Source: AA29 sp041481445
GTDB lineage: Bacteria; Acidobacteriota; Vicinamibacteria; Fen-336
DNA: 64,000 bases
NCBI GenBank assembly: GCA_041481445.1
Contig: JBGPBV010000013.1
Location: 14,735 to 78,734, forward strand
Direction: 5' to 3'
Part shown: positions 1 to 6,303 of the stretch, one piece after another
Layout of the letters: each line of letters opens with the position of its first letter
Numbering within the stretch: position 1 is the first letter of the stretch
Program-made: the position numbers and the translations under genes
Notes under the pieces: generated by a model
The model's input: the letters and a program-made list of their open reading frames with translations, nothing else
Database searches by the model: none
Told to the model about the DNA's origin: nothing

Positions 1-378
1 CGTCTTCCGGAGGGATGGGTCGACGCCTCCCAGGTGGAGCAGGCCGTCATCGAGATCATGGCCAACGCAATGGATGCGATGCCCGGCGGCGGCTCCCTCG
101 CCGTGAGGGCGCGCTCGCGGGCCGAGGACGGCGACGGGAGCGCCATCGACGTCACCATCGAGGACAGCGGCGAAGGCATCGCCGCCTCCGCCCTGCCCCG
201 GGTCGGGGAGCCGTTCTTCACGACCAAGGCGGACGGGACCGGCCTCGGTCTTGCCATCGCGAAGCGGTTCGTCGAGCAGAACAAGGGGAAGTTCGTCATC
301 TCCAGCGTGGCGGAGAAGGGAACGGTGGTGACCATCAGCCTGCCCGCCGTCCGCCCGGCCGGCGAGCCGGCCCGCTGA
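1..378 (+). CDS. Sensor histidine kinase, C-terminal ATPase part (cut by window edge)
   Basis: The frame is open from the first base, so only the last 125 codons of the gene are present. They encode a HATPase_c domain: an N-box with the asparagine in IMANAMDAM, a G1 box DSGEGI, an F-box region around PFFTTKADG and a G2 box GTGLGLAIA. This is the ATP-binding half that would phosphorylate the dimerisation histidine, which lies outside the window. The stop TGA (376-378) overlaps the ATG of the NtrC-type regulator at 378, so kinase and regulator are translationally coupled and are almost certainly cognate. The sensed signal cannot be judged from this fragment. Confidence 0.9.
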   Translation, partial: RLPEGWVDASQVEQAVIEIMANAMDAMPGGGSLAVRARSRAEDGDGSAIDVTIEDSGEGIAASALPRVGEPFFTTKADGTGLGLAIAKRFVEQNKGKFVISSVAEKGTVVTISLPAVRPAGEPAR

Positions 379-1760
379 TGGCGCGCTTCACCGTCCTGAT
401 CGTCGACGACGAGAGGACGCTCGCGCGGTCCATGGAGCTCTTCCTCGAGGAGCAGGGCTACGAAGTCGAGGTCGCAAGCGACGGCCACCGCGCGCTCGAG
501 CTCCTGGAAAAGATGCACCCGGATGCCGTCTTCCTCGATCTCCGGCTCCCCAAGGCGAACGGCCTCGACCTGCTGAAGAAGATCCGCGCCTACGACCCCG
601 CGGTGGCCGTGATCATGATGACGGCCCACGGGACCATCGAGAACGCGGTGGAGGCGATGAAGCTGGGCGCCTTCGACTACGTCACGAAGCCGGTCGACCT
701 CGATGAGGTCAAGATCATCGTCGAGCGGGCCCAGGAGGACCGCCGCCTGCGCCAGGAGGTGCGCTACTACCGGGAGAAGGAGGCGCGGGGCCACGAGCTC
801 GCCCTCGTGGGCGGCAGCGAGGCGATGCAGCGGACCCTCCGGGAGATCGAGCGCCTGGCCTCCCTCGCGGAAGCGCCGGCGGTGCTGCTCACCGGAGAGA
901 CGGGAACCGGGAAGAGCCTGGTCGCGCGCGCGCTCCACGCGCGGAGCCGCCGAGGGCGTGGCCCGTTCATCGAGATCGACTGCACGTCCCTGCCGCCGAG
1001 CCTGGTCGAGACCGAGCTCTTCGGCTACGAGAAAGGCTCGTTCACCGACGCCAAGGAGTCCAGGATCGGGCTGATCGAGGCGGCGGAGGGAGGAACGGCG
1101 TTCCTCGACGAGATCGGCGATCTGGCGCTTCCGCTCCAGGGGAAGCTGCTCCGCGCCATCGAGGAGCGCACGGTGCGACGCGTGGGGAGCGTCCGGGACC
1201 TCCAGGTCGACGCGTGGATCGTCGGAGCGACGAACAAGGACCTGGAGACGATGCTGGCCGCGGGGTCATTCCGGAAGGACCTGTACTACCGTCTCGCCGT
1301 CGTCACCATCCACCTTCCGCCGCTGCGCGAGCGGGTGGAGGACATCGGGCCCCTCGCCGAGTGCTTTGCCGAGCGCTTCGGCGCCAAGTACGGCAAGCGA
1401 GTCTCGCGGCTGAGCGCGGACGCGCTGGCCAGCCTTTCGGGGTGTGACTGGCCCGGGAACGCTCGCGAGCTGAGGCACGTGATCGAGCGCGCCGTGCTCG
1501 GCTCCCCGGCGGCCGCGACCGAGCTCGATCGCGCCTCCCTGGGGCCACTGCCGCAGGGCCAGGACGCCCGTCCGGGCGCGACGCGGGCTGACCCCGGCCG
1601 CTTTCCCAGCGAGGGGATCCGCCTCGCGGAGTGGGAGCGGGGGATGATCGAGCAGGCCCTCTTGGAAGCGAAGGGGAACCAGACCAGTGCCGCGCGGCTC
1701 CTGGGCATCAGCCGAGACACCCTCCGCTACCGGATGGCGAAGTTCAGGGTCGTGAGATAG
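378..1760 (+). CDS. NtrC-family sigma-54-dependent response regulator
   Basis: A 460-residue activator with three domains in order. A receiver domain has the acidic pair D10-D11, the phosphoacceptor D54 in FLDLRLPK and the lysine in YVTKP. A central AAA+ domain has Walker A GETGTGKS near residue 173 and Walker B GGTAFLDEIGDL. A C-terminal Fis-type helix-turn-helix follows (NQTSAARLLGISRDTLRYR). The sigma-54 contact loop reads GSFTDA at residues 220-225 instead of the usual GAFTGA; related variants occur in the family. Start ATG 378 overlaps the stop of the upstream kinase. The next gene downstream is pqqA, with a sigma-54-type promoter and a tandem repeat in between, so PQQ synthesis is the obvious candidate target. 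That link is inference. Confidence 0.95.
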   Translation: MARFTVLIVDDERTLARSMELFLEEQGYEVEVASDGHRALELLEKMHPDAVFLDLRLPKANGLDLLKKIRAYDPAVAVIMMTAHGTIENAVEAMKLGAFDYVTKPVDLDEVKIIVERAQEDRRLRQEVRYYREKEARGHELALVGGSEAMQRTLREIERLASLAEAPAVLLTGETGTGKSLVARALHARSRRGRGPFIEIDCTSLPPSLVETELFGYEKGSFTDAKESRIGLIEAAEGGTAFLDEIGDLALPLQGKLLRAIEERTVRRVGSVRDLQVDAWIVGATNKDLETMLAAGSFRKDLYYRLAVVTIHLPPLRERVEDIGPLAECFAERFGAKYGKRVSRLSADALASLSGCDWPGNARELRHVIERAVLGSPAAATELDRASLGPLPQGQDARPGATRADPGRFPSEGIRLAEWERGMIEQALLEAKGNQTSAARLLGISRDTLRYRMAKFRVVR

Positions 1761-1764
1761 GCGG

Positions 1765-1798
1765 GTGGGGCAAATCCCCCAAGTGGGTGGAATCCCCC
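1765..1798 (+). promoter_or_regulatory. Tandem 16-bp repeat, candidate enhancer site for the NtrC-type regulator
   Basis: Two near-copies, at 1765-1780 and 1783-1798, share the pattern GTGGG-N6-TCCCCC with an 18-bp period. The first copy is also an inverted repeat, GGGG-N5-CCCC. They start 5 bp after the regulator's stop codon and lie 55-88 bp upstream of the -24 element of the pqqA promoter. That is a workable place for an upstream activator site. The binding protein is inferred from position only. Confidence 0.5.
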
Positions 1799-1852
1799 GG
1801 CCGGTGGTCGTGGCACTGCTTGTCCCATCAACGAGTTAACGGACGGCGGCCG

Positions 1853-1867
1853 TGGCACGCGACGTGC
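1853..1867 (+). promoter_or_regulatory. Sigma-54-type (-24/-12) promoter of the pqq operon
   Basis: TGGCACG at 1853-1859 is a perfect -24 element. GTGC at 1864-1867 gives the -12 GC exactly 10 bp after the -24 GG; consensus is TGGCACG-N4-TTGC, so one base differs. Transcription would start near 1879, leaving a leader of about 30 nt with AGGAGG at 1895-1900 before pqqA. An NtrC-type gene ends 92 bp upstream, which supports the call. Confidence 0.7.
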
Positions 1868-1910
1868 GAATGAGGACATCGTCGTTCCATCGCCAGGAGG
1901 TTCGAGAGCC

Positions 1911-2009
1911 ATGGAGTGGACGAAGCCCGAGTTCGTCGAAGTCAGCATGGACACCGAGATCGGCCGGTATCAGGAAGACGACAGCGACCGCGACGGCGAC
2001 CGCCCGTAG
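1911..2009 (+). CDS. pqqA: PqqA, PQQ precursor peptide
   Basis: A 32-residue peptide beginning MEWTKPEFVEV. It carries the conserved Glu-x3-Tyr pair of PqqA as E16 and Y20 (EIGRY); PqqE cross-links these two side chains and they become the PQQ skeleton. The W-T-K-P start is also typical of the family. It is longer than the usual 22-24 residues because 12 mostly acidic residues follow Y20 (QEDDSDRDGDRP). AGGAGG lies 10 nt before the ATG. The position immediately upstream of pqqBCDE confirms the identity. A strong hairpin follows the stop and may leave pqqA more abundant than the rest of the operon. Confidence 0.93.
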   Translation: MEWTKPEFVEVSMDTEIGRYQEDDSDRDGDRP

Positions 2010-2040
2010 TCTCCGCTGAACACGAGAGTCTGACCGCGGT

Positions 2041-2070
2041 CTTGCTTCGGCCCGGAGAGGCCGAAGCAAG
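2041..2070 (+). terminator. Strong pqqA-pqqB intercistronic hairpin (attenuator-like)
   Basis: A perfect 12-bp inverted repeat, CTTGCTTCGGCC (2041-2052) and GGCCGAAGCAAG (2059-2070), encloses a 6-nt loop. There is no T-run behind it, so it may act as partial terminator, RNase barrier or stabiliser of the pqqA mRNA. It ends 25 nt before the pqqB start. Excess of pqqA over the enzyme messages is known in other PQQ producers, and a structure here would fit that. Confidence 0.75.
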
Positions 2071-2095
2071 GTCGTGTCGTCCCTGGAGCCTGGAT

Positions 2096-3016
2096 TTGCT
2101 GGTCCGAGTTTTGGGCTCGGCGGCCGGCGGCGGCTTCCCGCAATGGAACTGCGGATGCCCCAACTGTCGCGGTGCTCGCGAGGGGAGCATCGGAGCCAGG
2201 CCGCGGACGCAGGAGTCCGTCGCCGTTTCCGCGGACGGAGCGGCCTGGTTCCTCCTGAATGCCTCCCCCGAGATCCGCCAGCAGATCGAGGGGTTTCCGC
2301 CCCTGCATCCCCGCGGCCCACGGCACAGCCCGATCCACGGAATCCTCTTGACCAACGGCGACCTCGACCACTGCCTGGGGCTCTTGTCGCTTCGGGAGTC
2401 GCATCCGATCACCGTTCACGCGACCGACAGCGTTCGGCGCGGCTTCACGGAGCGCAACGTGCTCTATCGAACCCTGGAGCGCTTCCCGGGCCAGGTGACC
2501 TGGCACGCCCTGAGGCTCGGCCGGGAGGAGGAGCTGAGGCTCGGGGACGGCGCGGCGAGCGGCCTCCTCGTCCAGGCCACCGCGCTTCCCGGCAAGACGC
2601 CCGTCCACCTGGAGGGGCTGCAGCCGGACGACCCGGAGGACAACGTTGCCCTGCGGATCCGCGAGCGGGCGACGGGGCGCGTGCTCGCGTACGCCTCGGC
2701 CGTGGGCCGGATCACGCCGGCCGTACGCGAGGCGTTGGACGCCGCCGACTGCGTGTTCTTCGATGGCACCTTCTGGTCGGGCGACGAGCTGATCGCGGGA
2801 GGGCTCGGGAGCAAGCGGGCCGACGAGATGGCGCACGTTCCCGTCGGCGGCGCGGACGGCAGCCTGGAGGGCCTCGGGCCCTTGCGCGCCGCCCGCAAGA
2901 TCTACATCCACCTGAACAACACGAACCCGCTCCTGCGCGAGGACGCGCCCGAGCGCGCGCGGGCCGATGCCGCCGGCTGGGAGGTCGCGTGGGACGGGAT
3001 GGAGATCGAGCTGTGA
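2096..3016 (+). CDS. pqqB: PqqB, metallo-beta-lactamase-fold PQQ biosynthesis protein
   Basis: A 306-residue protein matching PqqB in length and in its opening RVLGSAAGGGFPQWNC, followed by C-x2-C (CGCPNC). The metallo-beta-lactamase-like segment TNGDLDHCLGL and the later FFDGTFWSGDE and HLNNTNP blocks are also family features. PqqB is thought to oxidise the cross-linked PqqA-derived intermediate before PqqC acts. I place the start at TTG 2096 because GGAG lies 7 nt upstream and the protein then begins right at the conserved N-terminus; an earlier in-frame GTG (1916) would overlap pqqA and add non-conserved residues. Its TGA overlaps the GTG of pqqC by 4 nt. Confidence 0.93.
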   Translation: MLVRVLGSAAGGGFPQWNCGCPNCRGAREGSIGARPRTQESVAVSADGAAWFLLNASPEIRQQIEGFPPLHPRGPRHSPIHGILLTNGDLDHCLGLLSLRESHPITVHATDSVRRGFTERNVLYRTLERFPGQVTWHALRLGREEELRLGDGAASGLLVQATALPGKTPVHLEGLQPDDPEDNVALRIRERATGRVLAYASAVGRITPAVREALDAADCVFFDGTFWSGDELIAGGLGSKRADEMAHVPVGGADGSLEGLGPLRAARKIYIHLNNTNPLLREDAPERARADAAGWEVAWDGMEIEL

Positions 3017-3735
3017 CCGAGGCGCGCCTGCCGCTGGGCCGGGAGGAGTTCGTGGAGCGGCTGCGGACGGAGGGCGAGCGCCGCTACCACGATCACCACC
3101 CGTTCCACGTGATGATGCACGAGGGTCGGCTCACGCCGCCCCAGCTCCAGCAGTGGGTCCTCAACCGCTACTACTACCAGACCCGGATCCCGATCAAGGA
3201 CGCGATCATCCTCTCGAAGTCCGAGGATCCGGCTTTCCGGCGCCTGTGGATCCATCGGATCCACGACCACGACGGCACCCAGGACGGAGAGGGGGGTCTC
3301 GCCCTCTGGCTGCGCCTGGCCCGGGGCGTCGGCCTCGATCCGGAAGAGTGCGCGAGCGGTCGCTCCGTGCTCCCCGGCGTCCGCTTCGCCTGCGACAGCT
3401 ACGTCGAGCTGGTGCGGCAGCGCTCCCTGGTGGAGGCGGTCGCCTCCTCGCTGACCGAGTTCTTCGCCCCCGACCTGATGTCCCGGAGGATCCTCGCCTG
3501 GGAGAAGCACTACCCGTGGGTGAGCCCCGACGTGCTCGGGTACTTCCGTTCGCGCGTCACGCGGGCGCGGGACGATTCCGCCGAAGCGATCGACTTCGTG
3601 CTGCGGGGGGCGCCGACCTACGCGGAGCAGGAGCGTTGCCTGGACGCCCTCATCCGGAAGACGGAGATCCTCTGGCACCTCCTCGACTGCGTCTACGCCG
3701 CCTACGTCGATCCCGGCTGGGGCCGGCGGCCGTGA
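3013..3735 (+). CDS. pqqC: PqqC, pyrroloquinoline-quinone synthase
   Basis: A 240-residue protein of the PqqC/TenA-like helical fold. It catalyses the cofactor-less, oxygen-dependent ring closure and eight-electron oxidation that gives PQQ. Recognisable family blocks are RYHDHHPFHVMMHEG, WVLNRYYYQTRIPIKDA, HRIHDHDG and SLTEFFAPDLMSRR. Length is close to known PqqC (about 250). It starts with GTG 3013 inside the stop region of pqqB and ends in GTGA shared with pqqD, so the enzymes are translated in step. Confidence 0.96.
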   Translation: MTEARLPLGREEFVERLRTEGERRYHDHHPFHVMMHEGRLTPPQLQQWVLNRYYYQTRIPIKDAIILSKSEDPAFRRLWIHRIHDHDGTQDGEGGLALWLRLARGVGLDPEECASGRSVLPGVRFACDSYVELVRQRSLVEAVASSLTEFFAPDLMSRRILAWEKHYPWVSPDVLGYFRSRVTRARDDSAEAIDFVLRGAPTYAEQERCLDALIRKTEILWHLLDCVYAAYVDPGWGRRP

Positions 3736-4013
3736 TCGAGGCCGACGCCCGGCCCCGGCTGGCCCCGAAGGCGCGGATCCGGTTCGATCGCCGGACCGAC
3801 CGGTACCTGCTGCTGTATCCGGAGCGAGGGCTCGAGCTCAACCCCACCGCGGCCGACATCGTGCGCCTGTGCACGGGAGAGCACACGGTCACGGAGATCG
3901 CGGAGCGCCTCGCCGAGAAGTATCCGAGGCAGCCGCGGCCGGACATCGAGCACGAGATGGAGGAGTTCCTGGCCGTCCTCGCGGAGCGAGGGCTCGTGAG
4001 GTACGAGCGATGA
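3732..4013 (+). CDS. pqqD: PqqD, PqqA-binding chaperone
   Basis: A 93-residue RiPP-recognition-element protein. PqqD binds the PqqA peptide and presents it to PqqE. Typical features are a short beta-rich N-half (RFDRRTDRYLLLYPE), then LNPTAADIVRLC and a helical end. The start GTG 3732 overlaps the pqqC stop by 4 nt, and the stop overlaps the ATG of pqqE by 4 nt. PqqD is a separate gene here, not fused to PqqC or PqqE as in some bacteria. Confidence 0.95.
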   Translation: MIEADARPRLAPKARIRFDRRTDRYLLLYPERGLELNPTAADIVRLCTGEHTVTEIAERLAEKYPRQPRPDIEHEMEEFLAVLAERGLVRYER

Positions 4014-5113
4014 GCGAGGGGCATCGGCCCTACACCTTGATCGCCGAGCTGACCTACAAGTGTCCCCTGCGCTGCGTGTACTGCTCGAACCCGCTGGACT
4101 ACGCGCGCCACGACCGGGAGATGGACACGGAGACGTGGCGGCGGGTGTTCCGCGAGGCGGAGGCCCTGGGCGTGGTGCAGGTCCACTTGACGGGCGGCGA
4201 GCCTCTCGTCCGCCGCGATCTCGAGCCGCTGATCGAGGAGGCGCGGGCGCTCGACCTCTACACGAACCTCATCACGAGCGGCATCCCGCTCACCCGCGAG
4301 CGGCTGGCCCGCTTCCGCGAGCTCGGTCTGGACGCCGTGCAGGTGTCCGTCCAGGACGTGTCGGCCCCGGCGTCCGACCGGATCGCCGGCCGGGCATCCT
4401 TCGACCGGAAGCTCGCGGTGGCGCGCTGGGTGAAGGACCTGGGCTTCCCGCTCACCCTCAACGTGGTGCTGCATCGTGACAACCTCGGCCGCGTCGAGGA
4501 GGTGGTCGCGCTCGCCGAGTCCCTCGGCGCCGATCGCCTGGAGCTGGCGAACACGCAGTACCTGGGCTGGGCGCTCTTGAACCGCCCGGCACTCCTGCCC
4601 ACCCGCGCGCAGCTCGATCGCGCGCGCCGGGCGGCGGGGGAGGCCAAGCAGCGGCTGAAGGGGCGGATGGAGGTGCTGTTCGTCCTTCCCGACTACTACT
4701 CGGAGTTCCCCAAGGCCTGCATGGACGGATGGGGCCGCCGCTTCATCCTGGTGAGCCCGGACGGCCTCGCCCTCCCCTGCCACGTCGCCCACAGCCTGCC
4801 CGGCAATCCCTTCGAGAACGTGCGCGAGCACTCCCTCGAGGAGATCTGGCGTGAGTCTCCCGGCTTCAACCGGTACCGGGGCGAGGAGTGGATGCCCGAG
4901 CCTTGCCGGAGCTGCGACCGCCGCGCGATCGACTACGGCGGCTGCCGCTGCCAGGCCTTCCACCTCACCGGCGACGCCACGGCAACGGATCCCGCGTGCT
5001 CCCTCTCGCCCCACCACCGCCTCGTCGAGGCGGCCCGGGAGCATGCAGATCGCGACACGGGGCAGAGCGTGGAGCTCCATTACCGCACGGCGTCGCCGGC
5101 CTCCCGGGTGTGA
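4010..5113 (+). CDS. pqqE: PqqE, radical SAM PqqA cross-linking enzyme
   Basis: A 367-residue radical SAM/SPASM protein that forms the Glu-Tyr carbon-carbon bond in PqqA. The SAM cluster motif is C18-x3-C22-x2-C25 (CPLRCVYC), followed by the GGEP motif in LTGGEPL. The C-terminal SPASM region carries the auxiliary-cluster cysteines, including CRSCDRRAIDYGGCRC. ATG 4010 overlaps the pqqD stop. It is the last gene of the operon; the next gene is convergent and ends 21 bp beyond its stop. No pqqF/G peptidase gene is seen in the window. Confidence 0.97.
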   Translation: MSEGHRPYTLIAELTYKCPLRCVYCSNPLDYARHDREMDTETWRRVFREAEALGVVQVHLTGGEPLVRRDLEPLIEEARALDLYTNLITSGIPLTRERLARFRELGLDAVQVSVQDVSAPASDRIAGRASFDRKLAVARWVKDLGFPLTLNVVLHRDNLGRVEEVVALAESLGADRLELANTQYLGWALLNRPALLPTRAQLDRARRAAGEAKQRLKGRMEVLFVLPDYYSEFPKACMDGWGRRFILVSPDGLALPCHVAHSLPGNPFENVREHSLEEIWRESPGFNRYRGEEWMPEPCRSCDRRAIDYGGCRCQAFHLTGDATATDPACSLSPHHRLVEAAREHADRDTGQSVELHYRTASPASRV

Positions 5114-5134
5114 CGAGGCGCCGGCCCCGCCTGG

Positions 5135-5629
5135 CTAGTGGCTGGGCGTCGGCTGAAACGGCGGAGGGCCGGAGATCGTGATGGCCCCGATCATGCCGCC
5201 TTCGCGGTGGCCCTCCTTGTGGCAGAAGAGCGGCAGGTCCTGCCCGTTCGTCATCGGATAGAAGTACCAGGCGACCGTCGTTCCCGGCAGCAGCTCCAGG
5301 TCGTGAATGGCGCCGTGTACCTCGGCGAGCGTTTCCCCGTTTGCGTTCATCACCTCGACCTTGCGCGTGAAGGCGTGGGTGGCAAGCGCTTCCGCCGTGA
5401 AGTAGTGCGGCTGCGGGCTGGGGTTGTGGATCGCCAGCTTGTAGTACACCCCTCGCTGGAAGCTGAGATGGTCGGGAACGAAGCGGAGGGCATTGCCCTT
5501 GGTGCCGACGTCCACCTTCACTTCGACCGGCGTCGGTCCCGGTGGCGGCTCGGCCGCCTGTACCGTCCCCAGCCGGACCGCGCAAGCGGCCATGGCCAGC
5601 GCCGTCAGCCTCCTCGTCATGTCTCTCAT
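5135..5629 (-). CDS. Secreted cupredoxin (type 1 copper protein)
   Basis: A 164-residue protein with a short signal-like N-terminus (hydrophobic residues 9-25, cut probably after VQAAE). The rest reads as one cupredoxin domain with the type 1 copper ligands in the expected order: H75 (QPHYF), C136, H141 and M146 in LFCHKEGHREGGM. It is probably a periplasmic electron carrier or copper-binding protein. Start ATG 5629 is preceded by AGGAGGGAG; an in-frame ATG at 5620 is possible. It overlaps the end of the OsmC-type gene by 4 nt and is cotranscribed with it. PQQ dehydrogenases use small electron carriers, but a link to the convergent pqq operon is only positional. Confidence 0.85.
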   Translation of the reverse strand: MRDMTRRLTALAMAACAVRLGTVQAAEPPPGPTPVEVKVDVGTKGNALRFVPDHLSFQRGVYYKLAIHNPSPQPHYFTAEALATHAFTRKVEVMNANGETLAEVHGAIHDLELLPGTTVAWYFYPMTNGQDLPLFCHKEGHREGGMIGAITISGPPPFQPTPSH

Positions 5630-6156
5630 GAGGCTCCCTCCTCAGGACGATTGGTACCGTGCGAGATCTCGACCTGCGGCGGGCGGCACAGGGTCTGGTA
5701 GACCACGCAGTAACGCTCCGTCAGCTCCAACACCTTCGCGACCTGGTCGCGCGGAGCGTCTGTCTCCAGATCGAACCGGAGCCGTATGTCCTTGAAGCCC
5801 ACGGGCGCGTCCTTCGCGACACCGAGGGTCCCCCGGAAGTCCAGGTCGCCCTCGGCGAGCACGCTGCCTCCTGTGATGGGCACGTTGAGCGCGGTGGCGA
5901 CTGCGGTCAACGTGACCCCGGCGCAGGCGACGAGGGCCTCGAGGAGCATGTCTCCCGAACAGGCCGTCGACCCCGCACCGCCCGTCGCGGGGTGCAAGCC
6001 GGCCTCGACCAGCGCCTTCCCGGTTTCGACCTTGCAGGTCACGTTCTCGAGGTGCAGGCGCCCGCGGGCCTTGAGGGTCACCACCGCCGAGGAAGGGTCC
6101 TCTCGATACCGGGCCTTGAGCGGGGCCTGGAGCGCGCGCAACTCGTCTGGACTCAT
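5626..6156 (-). CDS. OsmC-family peroxiredoxin-like protein
   Basis: A 176-residue cytoplasmic protein of the OsmC/Ohr family, which reduces organic or lipid hydroperoxides with a pair of cysteines. Visible family features are the ACSGDMLLEALVACAGVTL helix with its conserved cysteine, an earlier CKVE cysteine, and the C-terminal TERYCVVYQTL segment. ATG 6156 is preceded by GGCGGA; longer in-frame extensions upstream look non-coding. It heads a two-gene operon with the cupredoxin, which suggests an oxidative or copper stress unit. The substrate cannot be told from sequence. Confidence 0.85.
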   Translation of the reverse strand: MSPDELRALQAPLKARYREDPSSAVVTLKARGRLHLENVTCKVETGKALVEAGLHPATGGAGSTACSGDMLLEALVACAGVTLTAVATALNVPITGGSVLAEGDLDFRGTLGVAKDAPVGFKDIRLRFDLETDAPRDQVAKVLELTERYCVVYQTLCRPPQVEISHGTNRPEEGAS

Positions 6157-6303
6157 CGATCCGCCTTTCGGCTCCTGATCGCTTCGTTCCCTGGTCGATC
6201 CGCCGAGGTCCGAGTCGCGGTCGAGGATGTAGCAGAATATGACGACGGCGACCGAGAAACGCCTCGTTTCCACTCGCCGGCAAGAGACGTGACCCAGCCG
6301 ATC

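Noticed and set aside
1812..1827. A second -24/-12 promoter at TGGCACTGCTTGT
   Set aside because: The spacing between GG and the following GC/TTG does not reach the required 10 bp in a sensible way; the site at 1853 fits exactly.
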